Source of the DNA: Spisula solida
Lineage: Eukaryota; Mollusca; Bivalvia; Venerida; Mactridae
DNA: 64,000 nucleotides
NCBI GenBank assembly: GCA_947247005.1
Contig: OX365954.1
Coordinates: forward strand, 5,410,001-5,474,000
Direction of reading: 5' to 3'
The notes under the pieces are model-generated. The model was given only the letters and a program-made list of their open reading frames with translations, did not search any database and was not told where the DNA came from. Below, one piece after another: positions 20,571-31,759 of the stretch. The stretch's first letter is position 1; every line of letters begins with the position of its first letter. A program made the position numbers and the translations under genes.

Positions 20571-22865
20571 TTAACAAAATCACCGTGTAAGATTGCAAAT
20601 GAATGGTAAATGGGTTGAGCCATAAGTTCTCAAAATTAATTACATTTCACCGTACGTAGTTACGTTATGCTATTAATCCATTAGCAGAAACCTATACTAG
20701 TTCACACCTCAATTCTCAATGTTCTACGTCTATAAAAGTTCATTTTGAGAAAATCGACTTTTTGACCTCTCTATATCAGTAACTAGAGATAGAACAAAAT
20801 TGCACAGTAAATTTATTGTTTATTTTTAATGTCACAGTGTCTCAATATCACAATATGTCTGTTCATTATATCAATCTTGAAAAGCGCTTTGCAATGTTAC
20901 CAAAGACTAAAAAAAATGAGTTGGAACATTCTGGAATTGAGGTGACGTACTGCTTGGCATTGTAGCTGTTACATTCCTATCGTTTTTCTTGCTGTGATAT
21001 TATAGTGATTATATTATGTCAGATATATTGAATATGTCGGTATGTTAGTTATTCTAATTGGTTATTTGCATTATTGATCATTCAATTTCATACTTGTGTG
21101 AATATTAATATTCGTTTTTATCACCACGTGGTACAAACTACATGTATAATAAATAAGGGCACGGTGAACGATGAAACCAAAGTGTCCACATCCTGGTACC
21201 GTGGTCGACCGAACTCTTAGAGGGTCTACTGAACTTGCAGAAAGGTAAATGTAAATTCGTAGGAAAATGGAAAAAGTGAATAAAAGTATGACCAATGTTT
21301 ACATCATTTGTGTTGGTGTTTGTGGCCTTATCGGTATATTAGGCCAGTCATTCTAGCCCAAAAATGGCCTTAACCTAGACAAAATTGCAAAAGTTTTGTT
21401 TTGAGTATTTTTAATTTTTTTAATGTCTAAACTACTACCAGGAAAAAATCCCCTGTTCAGAAAGTTGCGGAAATACCTTTAAACGCGATTTTAAGAAGGT
21501 CACTATACTTTTCATTATTTTATTCCATGAAAATTTGGGTATAACAGTTTATCAGTAGTTTAATGTTATACACACACGCAGGTTAAAATATCAAACCATG
21601 TTGTTGATAAAAGGAATTTACAAGCAAAATATTTTCAATTTTCCATTTATTTCAATTTTTTAAGCAAATAATGTGAAAATGAAGGGGTAGATTTACCCCA
21701 CCCACTTTTCAGAAAATATGATAATTATTTTTGTACCATAAAGCATGAATTAATTTCTTTATTTTGGGTAAACATATCTAAATGAGAGTGTTTTATAAGT
21801 CATCAACTGATAAACATGCATCAGGATCTTAATTTGACCTACATACGTGTGTCCATCCGTTTGTCTGTAAGGTCAGTCATGCTCATCCGTGAAGAAATCT
21901 TTATTATATGATTAAGTAAAATAATTTTCATGGTGTCGTTATTAAACTTAGTATGTGGAGAGGGGCCTATAAGGGGCTTGTCATGAGATAGTGAATAACA
22001 TTTCATATTTATATTATGACAACAATCCCGGTTGCTATGGAAACGAAAATGGTGAAAACATTACATTTTCTTGCATACATCGAAATTTTGATTGTAAGTT
22101 TTATGAGAACTGGAGTATTAACAGAGCTAGGCCGCTAGCCTGCCAACTTCACGACCATGTAGGCTGAATAATGCACATCATTGTATTGTTTGAATTTCAC
22201 TAACTATTTGCTGATATGGTAGCATGAACTTCTATTTCACTGTTTAAGCTTTATATTCGATTTGTTTAATGTATCGTCACGTAGGTGATTTCCGGACAAT
22301 CCAGGTCAATTATAATATAATTTATGTTTGTGATACCTTGGAACTTATGAAGTGCAATCACAAGTCGGAGTGCCTTTTGCAATGAAGTTCATTTATGTCA
22401 TAATAAATATACCAGTAATATATAAACACCAAAGTAGATTGAATGTATCTGACGTTTTATTAATATCATAATAAGGTTATGTCAGCAAATTATGACATTA
22501 TGAAGTTGGACAAAGCAAAGTCTACGTTTGAGCTATAAAAACCACATGGTTAACTGATACTAGTCTACATTGGGTATGGCTATAGTCTGGCCGTAGGTTT
22601 CCTTGGTAACCCCGCAGACCGGTACAGAAATTTCTATGTTTTGAATCAGTAAAACAAATTTATCAGTTATGTTTTTGTACAAAACTGACCGTATTTGTAG
22701 ATTTGTTTGGATGTATAGCAGACAATTTTTGAAAATGATGCGTTTGTCGGGACTAACATTTAGTGCAGGTCTGCGTTCAACCAAAACATGTATGCCATTG
22801 ACACAGGGTGTGCGAAATGCCTAATTCATCAAGAACAGGATCGCATCTACCAACAACAACCGCGG
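20571..22865. other. Repeat-poor intergenic stretch, no gene seen
   Basis: There are no convincing coding frames or RNA genes here. The AT-rich part at 21340-21760 has low complexity. About 21336-21390 (GGCCAGTCATTCTA..CCTTAACCTAGACAAAATTGCAAAAG) is found inverted at about 25635-25675. Confidence 0.5.
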
Positions 22866-23375
22866 TTGTTGCATGGACAGCAGTTTTTTAAATAATGCGA
22901 AACATCGCCGATGTGTCGGAAAACCTCTGGGATGCCTCGAAGAATTAGTTTTATCGCGGAAGCATCCTCGATCATTCCCCGAGGTTCTGGATACCTCGGG
23001 AATGCCTCCCGGGATATTCCCGAATTTCGGGGATGCCTCCCCGAGATGTTCCCGACATGACATCGTGAGTACATCGGGTAAAATTCAATACATACATTGA
23101 AATTTCCCGATGTACTCGCGATCTGACTAAATGTCTCAAGACTTCGGGGAGCTTCCACCAGACATCGGTGAACCTCCTGATGCCAATCGGCAATACATCC
23201 CGAAGCAGTTAGACCAACGCATAAAGTCGGGAATACATCGGGAGTTCGTCTGATGCCTCCCGATTCACAAATTGTTTCGAGACTGCCCCGAAGCTTCCCA
23301 AAGACCACGAGGATCATGCTCTCGATGTCTACCGAAGCTAATTTGTTTCTATCGGGAGTACATCGCCGACGCAAA
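22866..23375. repeat. About 500-bp GC-rich imperfect palindrome (foldback repeat)
   Basis: The centre lies near 23088: ATCGTGAGTACATCGGG..AATTCAA pairs with TTGAAATTTCCCGATGTACTCGCGAT. Outward, left GATGCCTCCCCGAGATGTTCCCGACAT matches the complement of the right-hand part with GACTTCGGGGAGCTTCC, and the matching order continues to the ends, where ACATCGCCGATGTGTCGG (22901) faces GAGTACATCGCCGACGC (23356). The words CCCGATG, GATGCCTCCCG and CCCCGAAGC recur many times. Its GC content is far above the surroundings. The long open frame on its minus strand (22847-23374) is a by-product of the composition, with no protein similarity I recognise. Confidence 0.8.
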
Positions 23376-23950
23376 AAAGGTCAGTGGGACCTAGGCTTTA
23401 ACTGTCCCACCTGGATAACATTTCAGTTAAAAAAGTGTGGGTTCACACATTAAACGTTAGCACCAGCGTTGTTTAGCGGTGCAAAGGTATAAGCAAGAGC
23501 TGTCCACGAACAGCGCGCTCCTTTATTCTCAGTGGCATGCTAGGGTAGTATAATCATTATATATTCAAAACAAAATTCTTCATAGATGCAACATTTCCCT
23601 CTTCTGTATAGAGGTTGTGCCTTGCAGTGATTTTTTGGCCTCTTTGGGAAACGGTCCAGGTCCGTTCAGATTGGGAATTTTCGCGTCGTGACAACTTGAA
23701 ATTGGGAAATTTTTTGAAGCAGAAAGGCCAAATAAAACAGAAAAAGTTATTACATGTGACTGCTTACTGGTTTCTGTAAATTTTTATGCTTGATCTTTTG
23801 TCAAAAATGTTCATAACTTCTTCATTTTATGCCCGATTTTGATTTTTTTTAAATGTTCATTTGGAATTTCTCACTTCAAATTTGGGAAAATAATAGCCTT
23901 TTTCAAATTGGGAAGGTACCGTTTACCGGCAGCAAACAAAGAAGGAACAA
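23376..23950. repeat. Low-complexity stretch with ATTGGGAA motifs, no gene seen
   Basis: AGATTGGGAATTTTCGCG (23669), GAAATTGGGAAATTTTTTGAAGC (23698), AAATTTGGGAAAATAATAGCC (23877) and CAAATTGGGAAGGTACC (23904) repeat a short motif within 250 bases. No frame or RNA gene is seen. Confidence 0.5.
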
Positions 23951-24060
23951 ATCACTGCCTTGTACGTATTTTATGTTCTCTGTGCTCGGTTGGTTCAGTT
24001 GGGCATCTTGCCTTGTGTGTTTTTAATGTTTTCTGTGCTCGGCTGGTTAAGTTGAGTGCT
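23951..24060 (-). repeat. 54-bp minisatellite, about two units
   Basis: Two units read GTGCTCGGTTGGTTCAGTTG and GTGCTCGGCTGGTTAAGTTG with TTTTATGTTCTCT/TTTTAATGTTTTCT before them. They are the reverse complement of the five-unit array at 63372-63641. In the frame open here the unit reads LALCVFNVFCARLVK, like the 18-residue period seen at the right end of the window. Confidence 0.85.
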
Positions 24061-24109
24061 GCCTTCCATGTCTGACTTAATACTGTCTTTTTTCTAAGTC
24101 TAAAATGGC

Positions 24110-25260
24110 AGATCACTTGATCAAAATGCTTGACAGAAGTACCTACTCATGTGTATGTCATGGTGTCGTGATGATGAACAAGTACCGGTATGCAAAGTAT
24201 CAAAGCAGTATGTCAATGCACTTTGAATATATTACAGGTTACAAACCTTTTATCTAGACTTTAAGATTTGTATTTCTAAGCCCAAAATGGGGTATACATG
24301 TACTTTCAACAAAATGCTTGATAAAGTTACCTAACTCTGTGTATGGGTTAGTGTACATGATGGTGAACAAGTATACAAAGTACCAAAGCAATATGTCACT
24401 CCGCTTTGAAAATATTTGATGCTAATACTTGTACCTAAACTTTAACATTTGCATTTCTTTGTCCAAAAGGCGGTATAATTTCAACAAAAAGCTTGATAGA
24501 TAGAGAATAATAGGTTATAAGTGCCGTGGATGAATAAGTTTATCTGGAAAGACGGAGGTATTTATCCAAGCCGGATAAACTTTTACTTCATTCACGGCAC
24601 AAACCTATTATACTATTTATCCAGTCGCTTAATCTGCTCTGTAAGGGGATCAAACTCGGGACTATACTGTTACTCTTTATTAACTAGCGCACAACGTCAC
24701 GTTCGTTCCGTGACGTCACGATAAACAACGACGTCTGACATATTGATAGACGCCGTGTAGACACAGGGAAGTCGAAGAAAATAACAGATCAACCACCAGC
24801 TCATTTAGGATAGGAAAACCTCACCCTCGGTCACGGAAATGCAACCTGCGACTCTCATATAAGAAGAAGTCCGTCAGATCACATGGTAAGGTGACGGATT
24901 ATCACTAGTCACATGACGAGGTGACCGAGTATAGCTAAGTTTAATCAGCACCACGTTAACTCGCAGATTTTGCCGGAAGTGACTGGATAAGGTTCCCTAC
25001 CCGTGTGTATGAGTTGGTGTTATAATGTTGAGCAAGTATGCAAAGTATCAAAGAAACCTTGAAGATAGTCGAGGTTTAAGAAATTGTACCTATACTTTAG
25101 CATTTGCATTAAGTTGAACAAAGGGGCATAATTTCCACAAAATGCTTGATAGAGTTACCTACTCCTGTGTAGGACTTGGGGACATGATGGTGAACAAGTA
25201 TACAAAGTATCAAAACAACATGGCAAAGGACTTTGGAAATATAAGAGGGTACCTGTTCCT
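24110..25260 (+). repeat. Satellite with about 180-bp units, interrupted by an insertion
   Basis: The unit order AAAATGCTTGATAGAGTTACC, CTGTGTATG.GTTGGTG, ATGATGGTGAACAAGTATAC, AAAGTATCAAAGCA.TATGTC and ACTTTGAA.ATAT begins at about 24124, 24311, 24487, then 24985 and 25139. The third copy is broken at about 24500 and resumes after about 24980. Copies end with a block CCTA.ACTTTA.CATTTGCATT. The units diverge by scattered substitutions and indels. Confidence 0.85.
24500..24980. mobile_element. Insertion with terminal hairpin inside the satellite
   Basis: About 480 bp separates two halves of one satellite copy. Its left part is a hairpin: TAATAGGTT.TAAGTGCCGT..GATGAA at 24508-24536 pairs with TTCATTCACGGCACAAACCTATTA at 24587-24610, and AAGTTTATC pairs with GGATAAACTT. 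The remainder holds GACGTCACG palindromic words (24704-24740) and a RYGACGG/GTGACCG alternation. On the minus strand CCGAGTTTGATCCCC at about 24640-24655 resembles a tRNA-type B box, so a SINE-like origin is possible. No coding frame. Confidence 0.6.
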
Positions 25261-26172
25261 ATACGTCAAAATTAGTGCAAATAGTAGATCCAAGTATAAA
25301 TTTTAATTTGTTCCGACACACGGCTTCCCATAGTCGGAAAAAAAATCTCACGTGACCTTGTTTGAATATGACTTTAAAATGTTTTAATTTGTTTATATGG
25401 AGAATTTCGATGTTTTACTATAGTTTGCATTGTGTGAAATTTGAATTTGTTAATATGTAACATTTCATGTCGTCATAAACACAAGTATGGGACGCCGTTT
25501 TACATGAATTACTTTGCGCATTTTCCAAAAAACTGTCTTCATCAAATGCAAGAAAACGGCGATGTCTATCGACGGGGATTTTTTTCTGTGACTATATGGG
25601 ACAACACTCCTCACAAATATGTACAAAGAAATTCTTTTGCAATTTTGTCTAGGTTAAAACCTAGAATGACTGGACTATATATTGTCCGAACAAATTAACA
25701 TGAGATATGACCTTTATGCATGAATATATCGCTGGCTTAGAATGATTAGGTCGTAAGTCCAAAAACATTATTTTTAGAAAACAAGAAAAAACTGTCTGAA
25801 ACATACTCTTGACTTATTGAAAAACAACCTTTTTCAACTTCAGTTTAGTCAACAAGACCTGTTCCTATTTTAAGAAAAAATGTGCTCATAAGAAGCGTCC
25901 TGTGATGCAGATTTCAAATATGTATAATACTTATAAGGTAGTTAGTAGCACTGACATGCGACCTTCTAGTTCTAAGCCACCGTTATTTACATTTTTCTTG
26001 TGTGGAAAATATCACTTTTCGAAAGAAATTGTGCGTTGTCGCAGGTTTAGATTAATGTTAACAGTGTTACATATTCGTATGTGACCGCCGCTTATGACAA
26101 CAAAGGTCGATATCAAAATATAGACAAGAAATCAACTGATGAATAATGCTTATAGAAGGTTCGAGAATCAGT
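25261..26172. other. Intergenic stretch, no certain gene
   Basis: 25635-25695 carries the inverted partner of 21336-21390. No coding frame or RNA gene is recognisable in the rest. Confidence 0.45.
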
Positions 26173-26658
26173 TTAATTGGTTCGCACTATACATGTATTG
26201 ATTGTTGACAGTTTCATATAAACTATATGGTCCTCACCACTTGGTTTGGTAGACCAAAACATCATGAAAAAGACCACTAATACCAGTAGTGATGTTGAGA
26301 AATTTCCATCTTGACTTGGCAAGATATTTCTCTGTTTCCTCTTTGAAAATTGTCTGTGAACACACAAGGTGCTGACGTCTTGTGGCCGAACTAACATTGC
26401 CCCAAACATACAATACTTAATTTGATCGTACATTTGTATCAAAACAGTATATTCATATCTTTGTAATCGTTTACTTTGAGTGTTTGAAACGAAATCCGCT
26501 AGGCCCTGGATACCGATGCTATGGATATGCAAACAAGGGAATAACAAAAATAGCATATTAAACAGTTTATAGGGTGTGAGGTTTAGTGTTTCGTTTTTAA
26601 TCACGATTACCGGGTTTAATTTACTTGGAATAAAATAAATTGATAAGTTATTATTCAT
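26173..26658 (-). CDS. Unrecognised minus-strand frame with weak likeness to the duplicated exon
   Basis: An open frame of 161 codons. One segment, GAMLVRPQDVSTLCVHRQF followed by SKRKQRNILPSQ, resembles the exon candidates at 13330-13600 and 19090-19310 (AIMVVWNN...TVIHRQFKV.QKRRQR..PPH). The underlying DNA is also similar (CTTTGAA.ATTGTCT.TG). Downstream LLVLVVFFMMFW is hydrophobic enough for a membrane segment. No start context or splice sites are convincing. It may be a diverged, possibly dead, relative of the duplicated gene, or chance. Confidence 0.25.
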   Translation of the reverse strand: MNNNLSIYFIPSKLNPVIVIKNETLNLTPYKLFNMLFLLFPCLHIHSIGIQGLADFVSNTQSKRLQRYEYTVLIQMYDQIKYCMFGAMLVRPQDVSTLCVHRQFSKRKQRNILPSQDGNFSTSLLVLVVFFMMFWSTKPSGEDHIVYMKLSTINTCIVRTN

Positions 26659-28215
26659 ATTGTGTCAGATCTATATTTGATCAGTGTTGCTGAGGTGCCT
26701 TTAATGACAAAATCTGCACTACATTGATTACCTGCTCATGTTATATGCATGTAATTTATTATCAAGAACTATTATTGTGCCAGGTTGATTTCATCACGTT
26801 GTTATAGAATATTAACTTGCTAAACAAGGCATGATTTAAAAATCGAATATTAACGCAATTTATCACGCGTATGAAATAGATATAGAGAATATTAACGCTT
26901 CGTGATATTTTGTTTGCAATTTGCAGTATTTGACAATTGTGTGAACACAGAAACAGTCATGTAACCAAAGAGACAAGTTTGTAAACGGACATGTGCAACT
27001 ATTATTCATGAATGGCCTTACATTTTCATCTGTTTACATTACCATGTATTCAGAACAGAGAGATGTTGTTTCGTGAATGTGTAAGCCACGTCTGATTTCG
27101 CTAACGTTGATGACACCCATCCATAGCGTCACTTTCTTCGTTTATCATTATCATCATAGGACAGAACTTCTCTGACGCTGACGTTGAAGACGAAGACGGA
27201 AGAGAATGTCTTTCGCTGGGGGTTTTCTCAAAATAGTTGAAACATAAGTTAAAGAGAAAGACTGAAAAATAATGTGTAATAAATACTATGTACCTGTATA
27301 CATACGCTTAAAGTATTTTGAAAATAGCTCGACATCTTATTTAATGCCAATGTTCAATAAATATTTATTTTGCATATATTCAGTACTCATTGCCTGTACT
27401 TCACAGGACTTCTTTATTTCCTGAACCTACTTCCTCTCACTCTCTGTCCGGTTTCCTTTATATATGTGACGCGCCATGAGACTTGGGTCCAAATGCGGCA
27501 AATGACGTAACGTCGTAAACAGAAAAATGACGTCGCCGTATAATCTCAGCATGTTAATTACTCTAACGCGTAGTCTCGACATTGCGCATATGTGGTAGAG
27601 TTCAATATATCATTGGGATTAGACAATAAATATTAATTATAGAATCTATAAGTATGTAATAAAAACGAACAATACAAAATATTTATAGCGTAAATTCTGA
27701 ATAGAACCTAAGATTCTAAATAAAAGCTAAAGGCAATGCGGATTGGATGGATCATCACAAGAGTCGTGGCGGACACTCAACGATAATTATTCGCATACTG
27801 TTTCTTTATTAATAATGTTAATACTCGGCTGTTATTTCAAAACGAACATAAATATTAACCGAATATACGACGATCGAGTCCATTGCCTATGTTTTAGCTT
27901 ATCACCGAGCGGCATTACCCTCAAGAATAGTGTAGATCTACAGCCATTGTTAATTAAATCCAGTAAACTTTTGGACTCTTACGTTTTCGTAATAATTGGA
28001 TATATTCCATTCTAATAAATAGATCTAGAATATATTGCTGTTGGAATGAAGATATTGCATATGTTTGTGACGTCATAGCAACGTAACTAGACCAGATACA
28101 ACAATGAAATTTCATATTTGTAATAAGGAATGTGTAAACGTCATTTTGCAGTAAAAAATATATTTTCGAAAAATTCCTCATTTGAACCCAAAAGCTCATG
28201 ACCAGAGACATATGG
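26659..28215. other. Intergenic stretch, no gene seen
   Basis: AT-rich with no recognisable frame. The word GAATATTAACG recurs at 26810, 26844 and 26887. CTCTGACGCTGACGTTGAAGACG at about 27170 is a short degenerate GACG repeat. Confidence 0.45.
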
Positions 28216-28848
28216 TTAACGGATTTAAAAACGCGACACTTGGGTATGTTGGTATATTTTAGGAAAACAAATTCCAATATAAAATATATTTGTATATTCG
28301 TAAAGGCTAATTCAATGTCGTCATTTTGATACCAACCTTAATAAAATCTAACGAGCATTTACTAAATTATCACACGAATAAGACATTGGTCCAGAAAACA
28401 AAAGTAGCATGTTTATCGCCGCATTGGTTTTATCGTTGAAGATGACCAGCCTGCATATAACAGATCGAATATTTACGAATGGGCTAATCTAACTTCTATA
28501 TACAAATTCTAAATTAAATTGAATATAATAAATGACATATCCAACTTTTATTTAAATGTATCCGTATGACACGGAAACATTGTCGCAGGAAACATACACC
28601 ATTGTCTCATAGACCTGCATAATGTTTTTTATGGTCAAGGGGAGGAAACCCTGTAAGAAATTAAATTTTGTTTTCTGGATCGACGTATTGATTGTACTAT
28701 ATATTTGTTAATACTCATTTTTATCTTCTTAGTACCAAAATGTCGCCAATACATTTACTTTTAATCTGAACTGTTCCAATACCGGCATAAACTTGAATTG
28801 TCTGCTATAAAACAACATATCCCAGTGTCGCGTTTTTAAATCCGTTAA
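28216..28848. mobile_element. MITE with TTAA ends and about 33-bp inverted repeats
   Basis: The left end is TTAACGGATTTAAAAACGCG, continuing ACACTTGGGTATGTTG. The right end is the reverse complement, AACATATCCCAGTGTCGCG then TTTTTAAATCCGTTAA. TTAA at both extremes fits a target-site duplication. There is no coding capacity in 633 bp. It lies 640 bp beyond the stop codon of the CARD-LRR gene, so it could contribute to its 3' UTR or terminator region. The intact ends suggest a fairly recent insertion. Confidence 0.88.
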
Positions 28849-29489
28849 GTATATACATATATTCCTCTCCATATTCATTTCTCTCACACATAGATCGACT
28901 CATTCTTCGACAAATAAATCAATATGAGCCAGAAAGTTTATTATAATCAACAAAGCAAACACATTCAAATAATTAAGGAACACATTTATTTGCACTTTTT
29001 GATAAATATTTAAACATAATAAATATTAGGCTTCACATAGAAGAGACACTCAGTCATAAAATATGTGTAAGAATCTGCGGCAAAAAACATCCTATTTTAC
29101 ACTACCTCATTTTTGGATTTCATAAACTTGTAGATGGCCGCCAACTTGACCTTAAACTAATTTCTTAAATATCATCCATGTCCGGTCCCTATTTTTCATA
29201 CTTACCCAGTCCCTTTTCAATTTCTTTAAAACGATCGCAATCAGAAGCACAACACAAGATTATTATATTTGTGAAAATACAAAGTTATAAGCAATGAAAT
29301 CATTTCCCACCACTTACTTACGAGAGAAGGATGCCAATGCTGCAATTATTTTTATACATGTAATAGCCTTAAGTATACAGGTCAGTTTTCATATATTACA
29401 TAAAGGATGACAAAATTAAAGTTTTTGAAGCAGTTATATGTAAGTAATAATAGTACACAACATGTTTATACGAGTTTAGTTTGTGTGCG
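28849..29489 (-). other. Probable 3' UTR / downstream region of the CARD-LRR gene
   Basis: There is no open frame of note. The first canonical poly(A) signal I find downstream of the stop on the minus strand is AATAAA at 28985-28990, about 500 bases after the stop. Transcript evidence would be needed to fix the end. Confidence 0.3.
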
Positions 29490-31759
29490 TCAGACGCTAG
29501 CATTCAAATCCTTCAGCTGTGAAGATAGAGCGCCAGTTTCTTCAAAGGTGTTTCCCCACAGAAGTAGCTTTAGTTTCGGATTTGATGACGTCACAATTCT
29601 GATTCTATATTTCAAATTGTCTGACGTAGCGTCGGCGTTCAAATGTTCGCGACCCAGTCTGTTGTAACACAATTTCAACAGAGTTAAAGTCGCATTTCCT
29701 TCAAGAATATCGAGTAACTTTGAGAAGCCATCGTTCGATATGCCGCACATATTGAGTCCCAAAGTTTTGATATGTTTGTTTCTATCCAGTGCGTTAGAAA
29801 GCCGAACTATTCCTTGGTCCCCTATAAAGTTCACACTCAAATCTAGATGGCGTAGTGATTTATTTGTTAGGATCATGTCAGATAAGACCGAGCATCCATT
29901 CGCGGTGATTCCACAGTTTTCAAGATTTATCTCCCTTAGAGAAGAGTCATCTTTAATGTGGCGAAGGAACATTTCAGCTCCCGTGTCGCCAATAAAGTTT
30001 CTACTTAGATCAAGTTCAGTGACGGTTTTACCAATCGCCATACCTTCAAGGAGGAACCCACACCCTATCCAGGAGATGCTTCCACTTCGTAACCGAAGCT
30101 TTTTTAAAGTTCTATTTTGTTTAAGCATACAGCTTAGTGCCAAGCAACCGCTGTCACCAATGTCAAGAAAGCTAAGATCTAGTTCAATCAGGCTCGTGTT
30201 AGTACGTAAGGAATCCGCCAATAGTTTACAACCTTCTCCATCGATTCCGGTTGATGATAAGTTCAGCTGCTTCAGTGTTCTATTTTGGTATAAAACATTG
30301 GCCATGTGCGCCGCGCCTGTGTTACCAATATTGTTTAAACGCAAGTCTAAGACTCGAACACATGAGTTTTGGGTTAAAGCTCGACTGATGTGCTCCATAT
30401 CACTTCCAGTAAGATGAGTCTTACCGACATGTAGCTCAAGTATGCAGCTATGATTTTCAATCACGCCTGCCAAGGTTCGAGCTTTTTCTAAACATAACAC
30501 GTGACCAGAAACGGAGACAGTCACCATTGGCAACCCATTGGTTATAATGTCCTCATTGAACACGCTAGATACTTCACTAGTTAACGATTGGAATGACTGA
30601 AAAGACATTCTAGAATTGCGTTTATAGGACAGGAGATCACGTGAATGGCGCTTATTGTCCGTATTTCTTAACTTCTCAAGTTCAACCACTGATCGGACTT
30701 TTCCTGTTTCTAAACTGAAATACACAACATCAAATGACACCGTTTTCTCGTCATCCATTAACGGTGACGTGTCCCCGTTACAGATTTGAACCTCAAAAAT
30801 GACGTCATAAACTGCTATCATGGCGTCCAAGACGGCTGCTACGGTAGTATAGTCAGTCACTCCGCGTAAGATATCACAAAACTTTAGAAACGAGGAATAA
30901 CCTCTGTTCATTATGCTTAGCACGATATTTTCACACAACTGGCGAGTTTCAAAGTACGGATTTCTGAACGAATTCAAATCATTTTCATCCAGTAATCCAC
31001 CGTCGGACAGTTTTTCGATGATCATAAATGGATCTACCTTCTGACATATTAACTCAGTGGCACTTTGTAGTATAAGAACGTGTCTATCTTCAGCCGTTAT
31101 CTCTGTAGATTTTTTTCGCTGCTTTTGTGGTATTTTTCTATTCAGATCTGGAGACACTATTTTGATCTTGCCCGCTGCCTTAGACACTGGTCGTCTTGTC
31201 ACGTTTGAACCAACACCGTAATTTGGCAGAGAACTACATTTTTGTAACGTCGTCAGCGGAACGCTACTTTCTGATTCCGGTAAATAGGCATTGACAGCAA
31301 TAGAATCAACGTTTTCATAATCTTTGGCACCGTGTTCTACACGTGGTTTCAGTTTGTCATTGGTAGCGTTAGCGTTAATTGGATTAGACGTAACACCGTC
31401 TGTTTGTGATATTTCTCGCGCTATTACAACCGGTGGCCCTGTAATAGGAGCAGATATAGTAGGTTTTGTCGCCTTTACAGAACTCGAACGGAACACAAAT
31501 GACCTTGGTGGTTTCGGTGGAGGTCGCATACTTGAACTGCGAGTGACTTCGCTTTTTTCGACAACATCCGGTAGATTTCCTTCCACTGAACGCGTCGAAT
31601 CATTTCCGGTTTCTTTAACATAACTTCTAGAGCGTCGCATTGACATAGATTTCCAGAATTTCCAAGAGCGACCATGATTAGGACTTGTGTCGTCTGCTGT
31701 AGGTTTAAGACCATTGTTATTGTTGTTATTGATGATGATAATCTCAGGTTTTGATATGT
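29490..31759 (-). CDS. CARD-LRR protein, coding exon 2 (residues 48-803)
   Basis: This exon carries 755 codons plus the end of a split codon. Protein numbering counts from the exon 1 Met. After ISKPE and an Asn run come a basic/Ser-rich segment, RPPPKPP at about 126-132 (SH3-type ligand), DYENV at about 194-198 (Grb2-type SH2 motif if phosphorylated), then a CARD-like death fold at about 268-360 (LQSATELICQKVDPFMIIEKL, LSIMNRGYSSFLKFCDILRG). Ten leucine-rich repeats of exactly 28 residues follow at about 490-769 (LDLS.N.IGD.GA...... pattern, ribonuclease-inhibitor/NLR type), then a short tail ending LKDLNASV and TGA. The acceptor is TCTATTTTCAG just before 31759. There is no NACHT/NB-ARC domain and no P-loop. 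By family knowledge CARDs assemble signalling complexes and RI-type LRRs sense or regulate. An adaptor or receptor role in innate signalling is inferred. Confidence 0.9.

Noticed and set aside
22847..23374. 175-codon open frame on the minus strand
   Set aside because: It spans the GC-rich palindrome; its openness follows from the repeat composition and it has no recognisable domain.
23951..25260. CRISPR array
   Set aside because: The repeats are long, diverged satellite and minisatellite units without uniform spacers, in an animal-type genome.
29740..31623. Long plus-strand frames of 225 and 99 codons
   Set aside because: They are antisense shadows of the CARD-LRR exon, which has clear domain structure on the minus strand.
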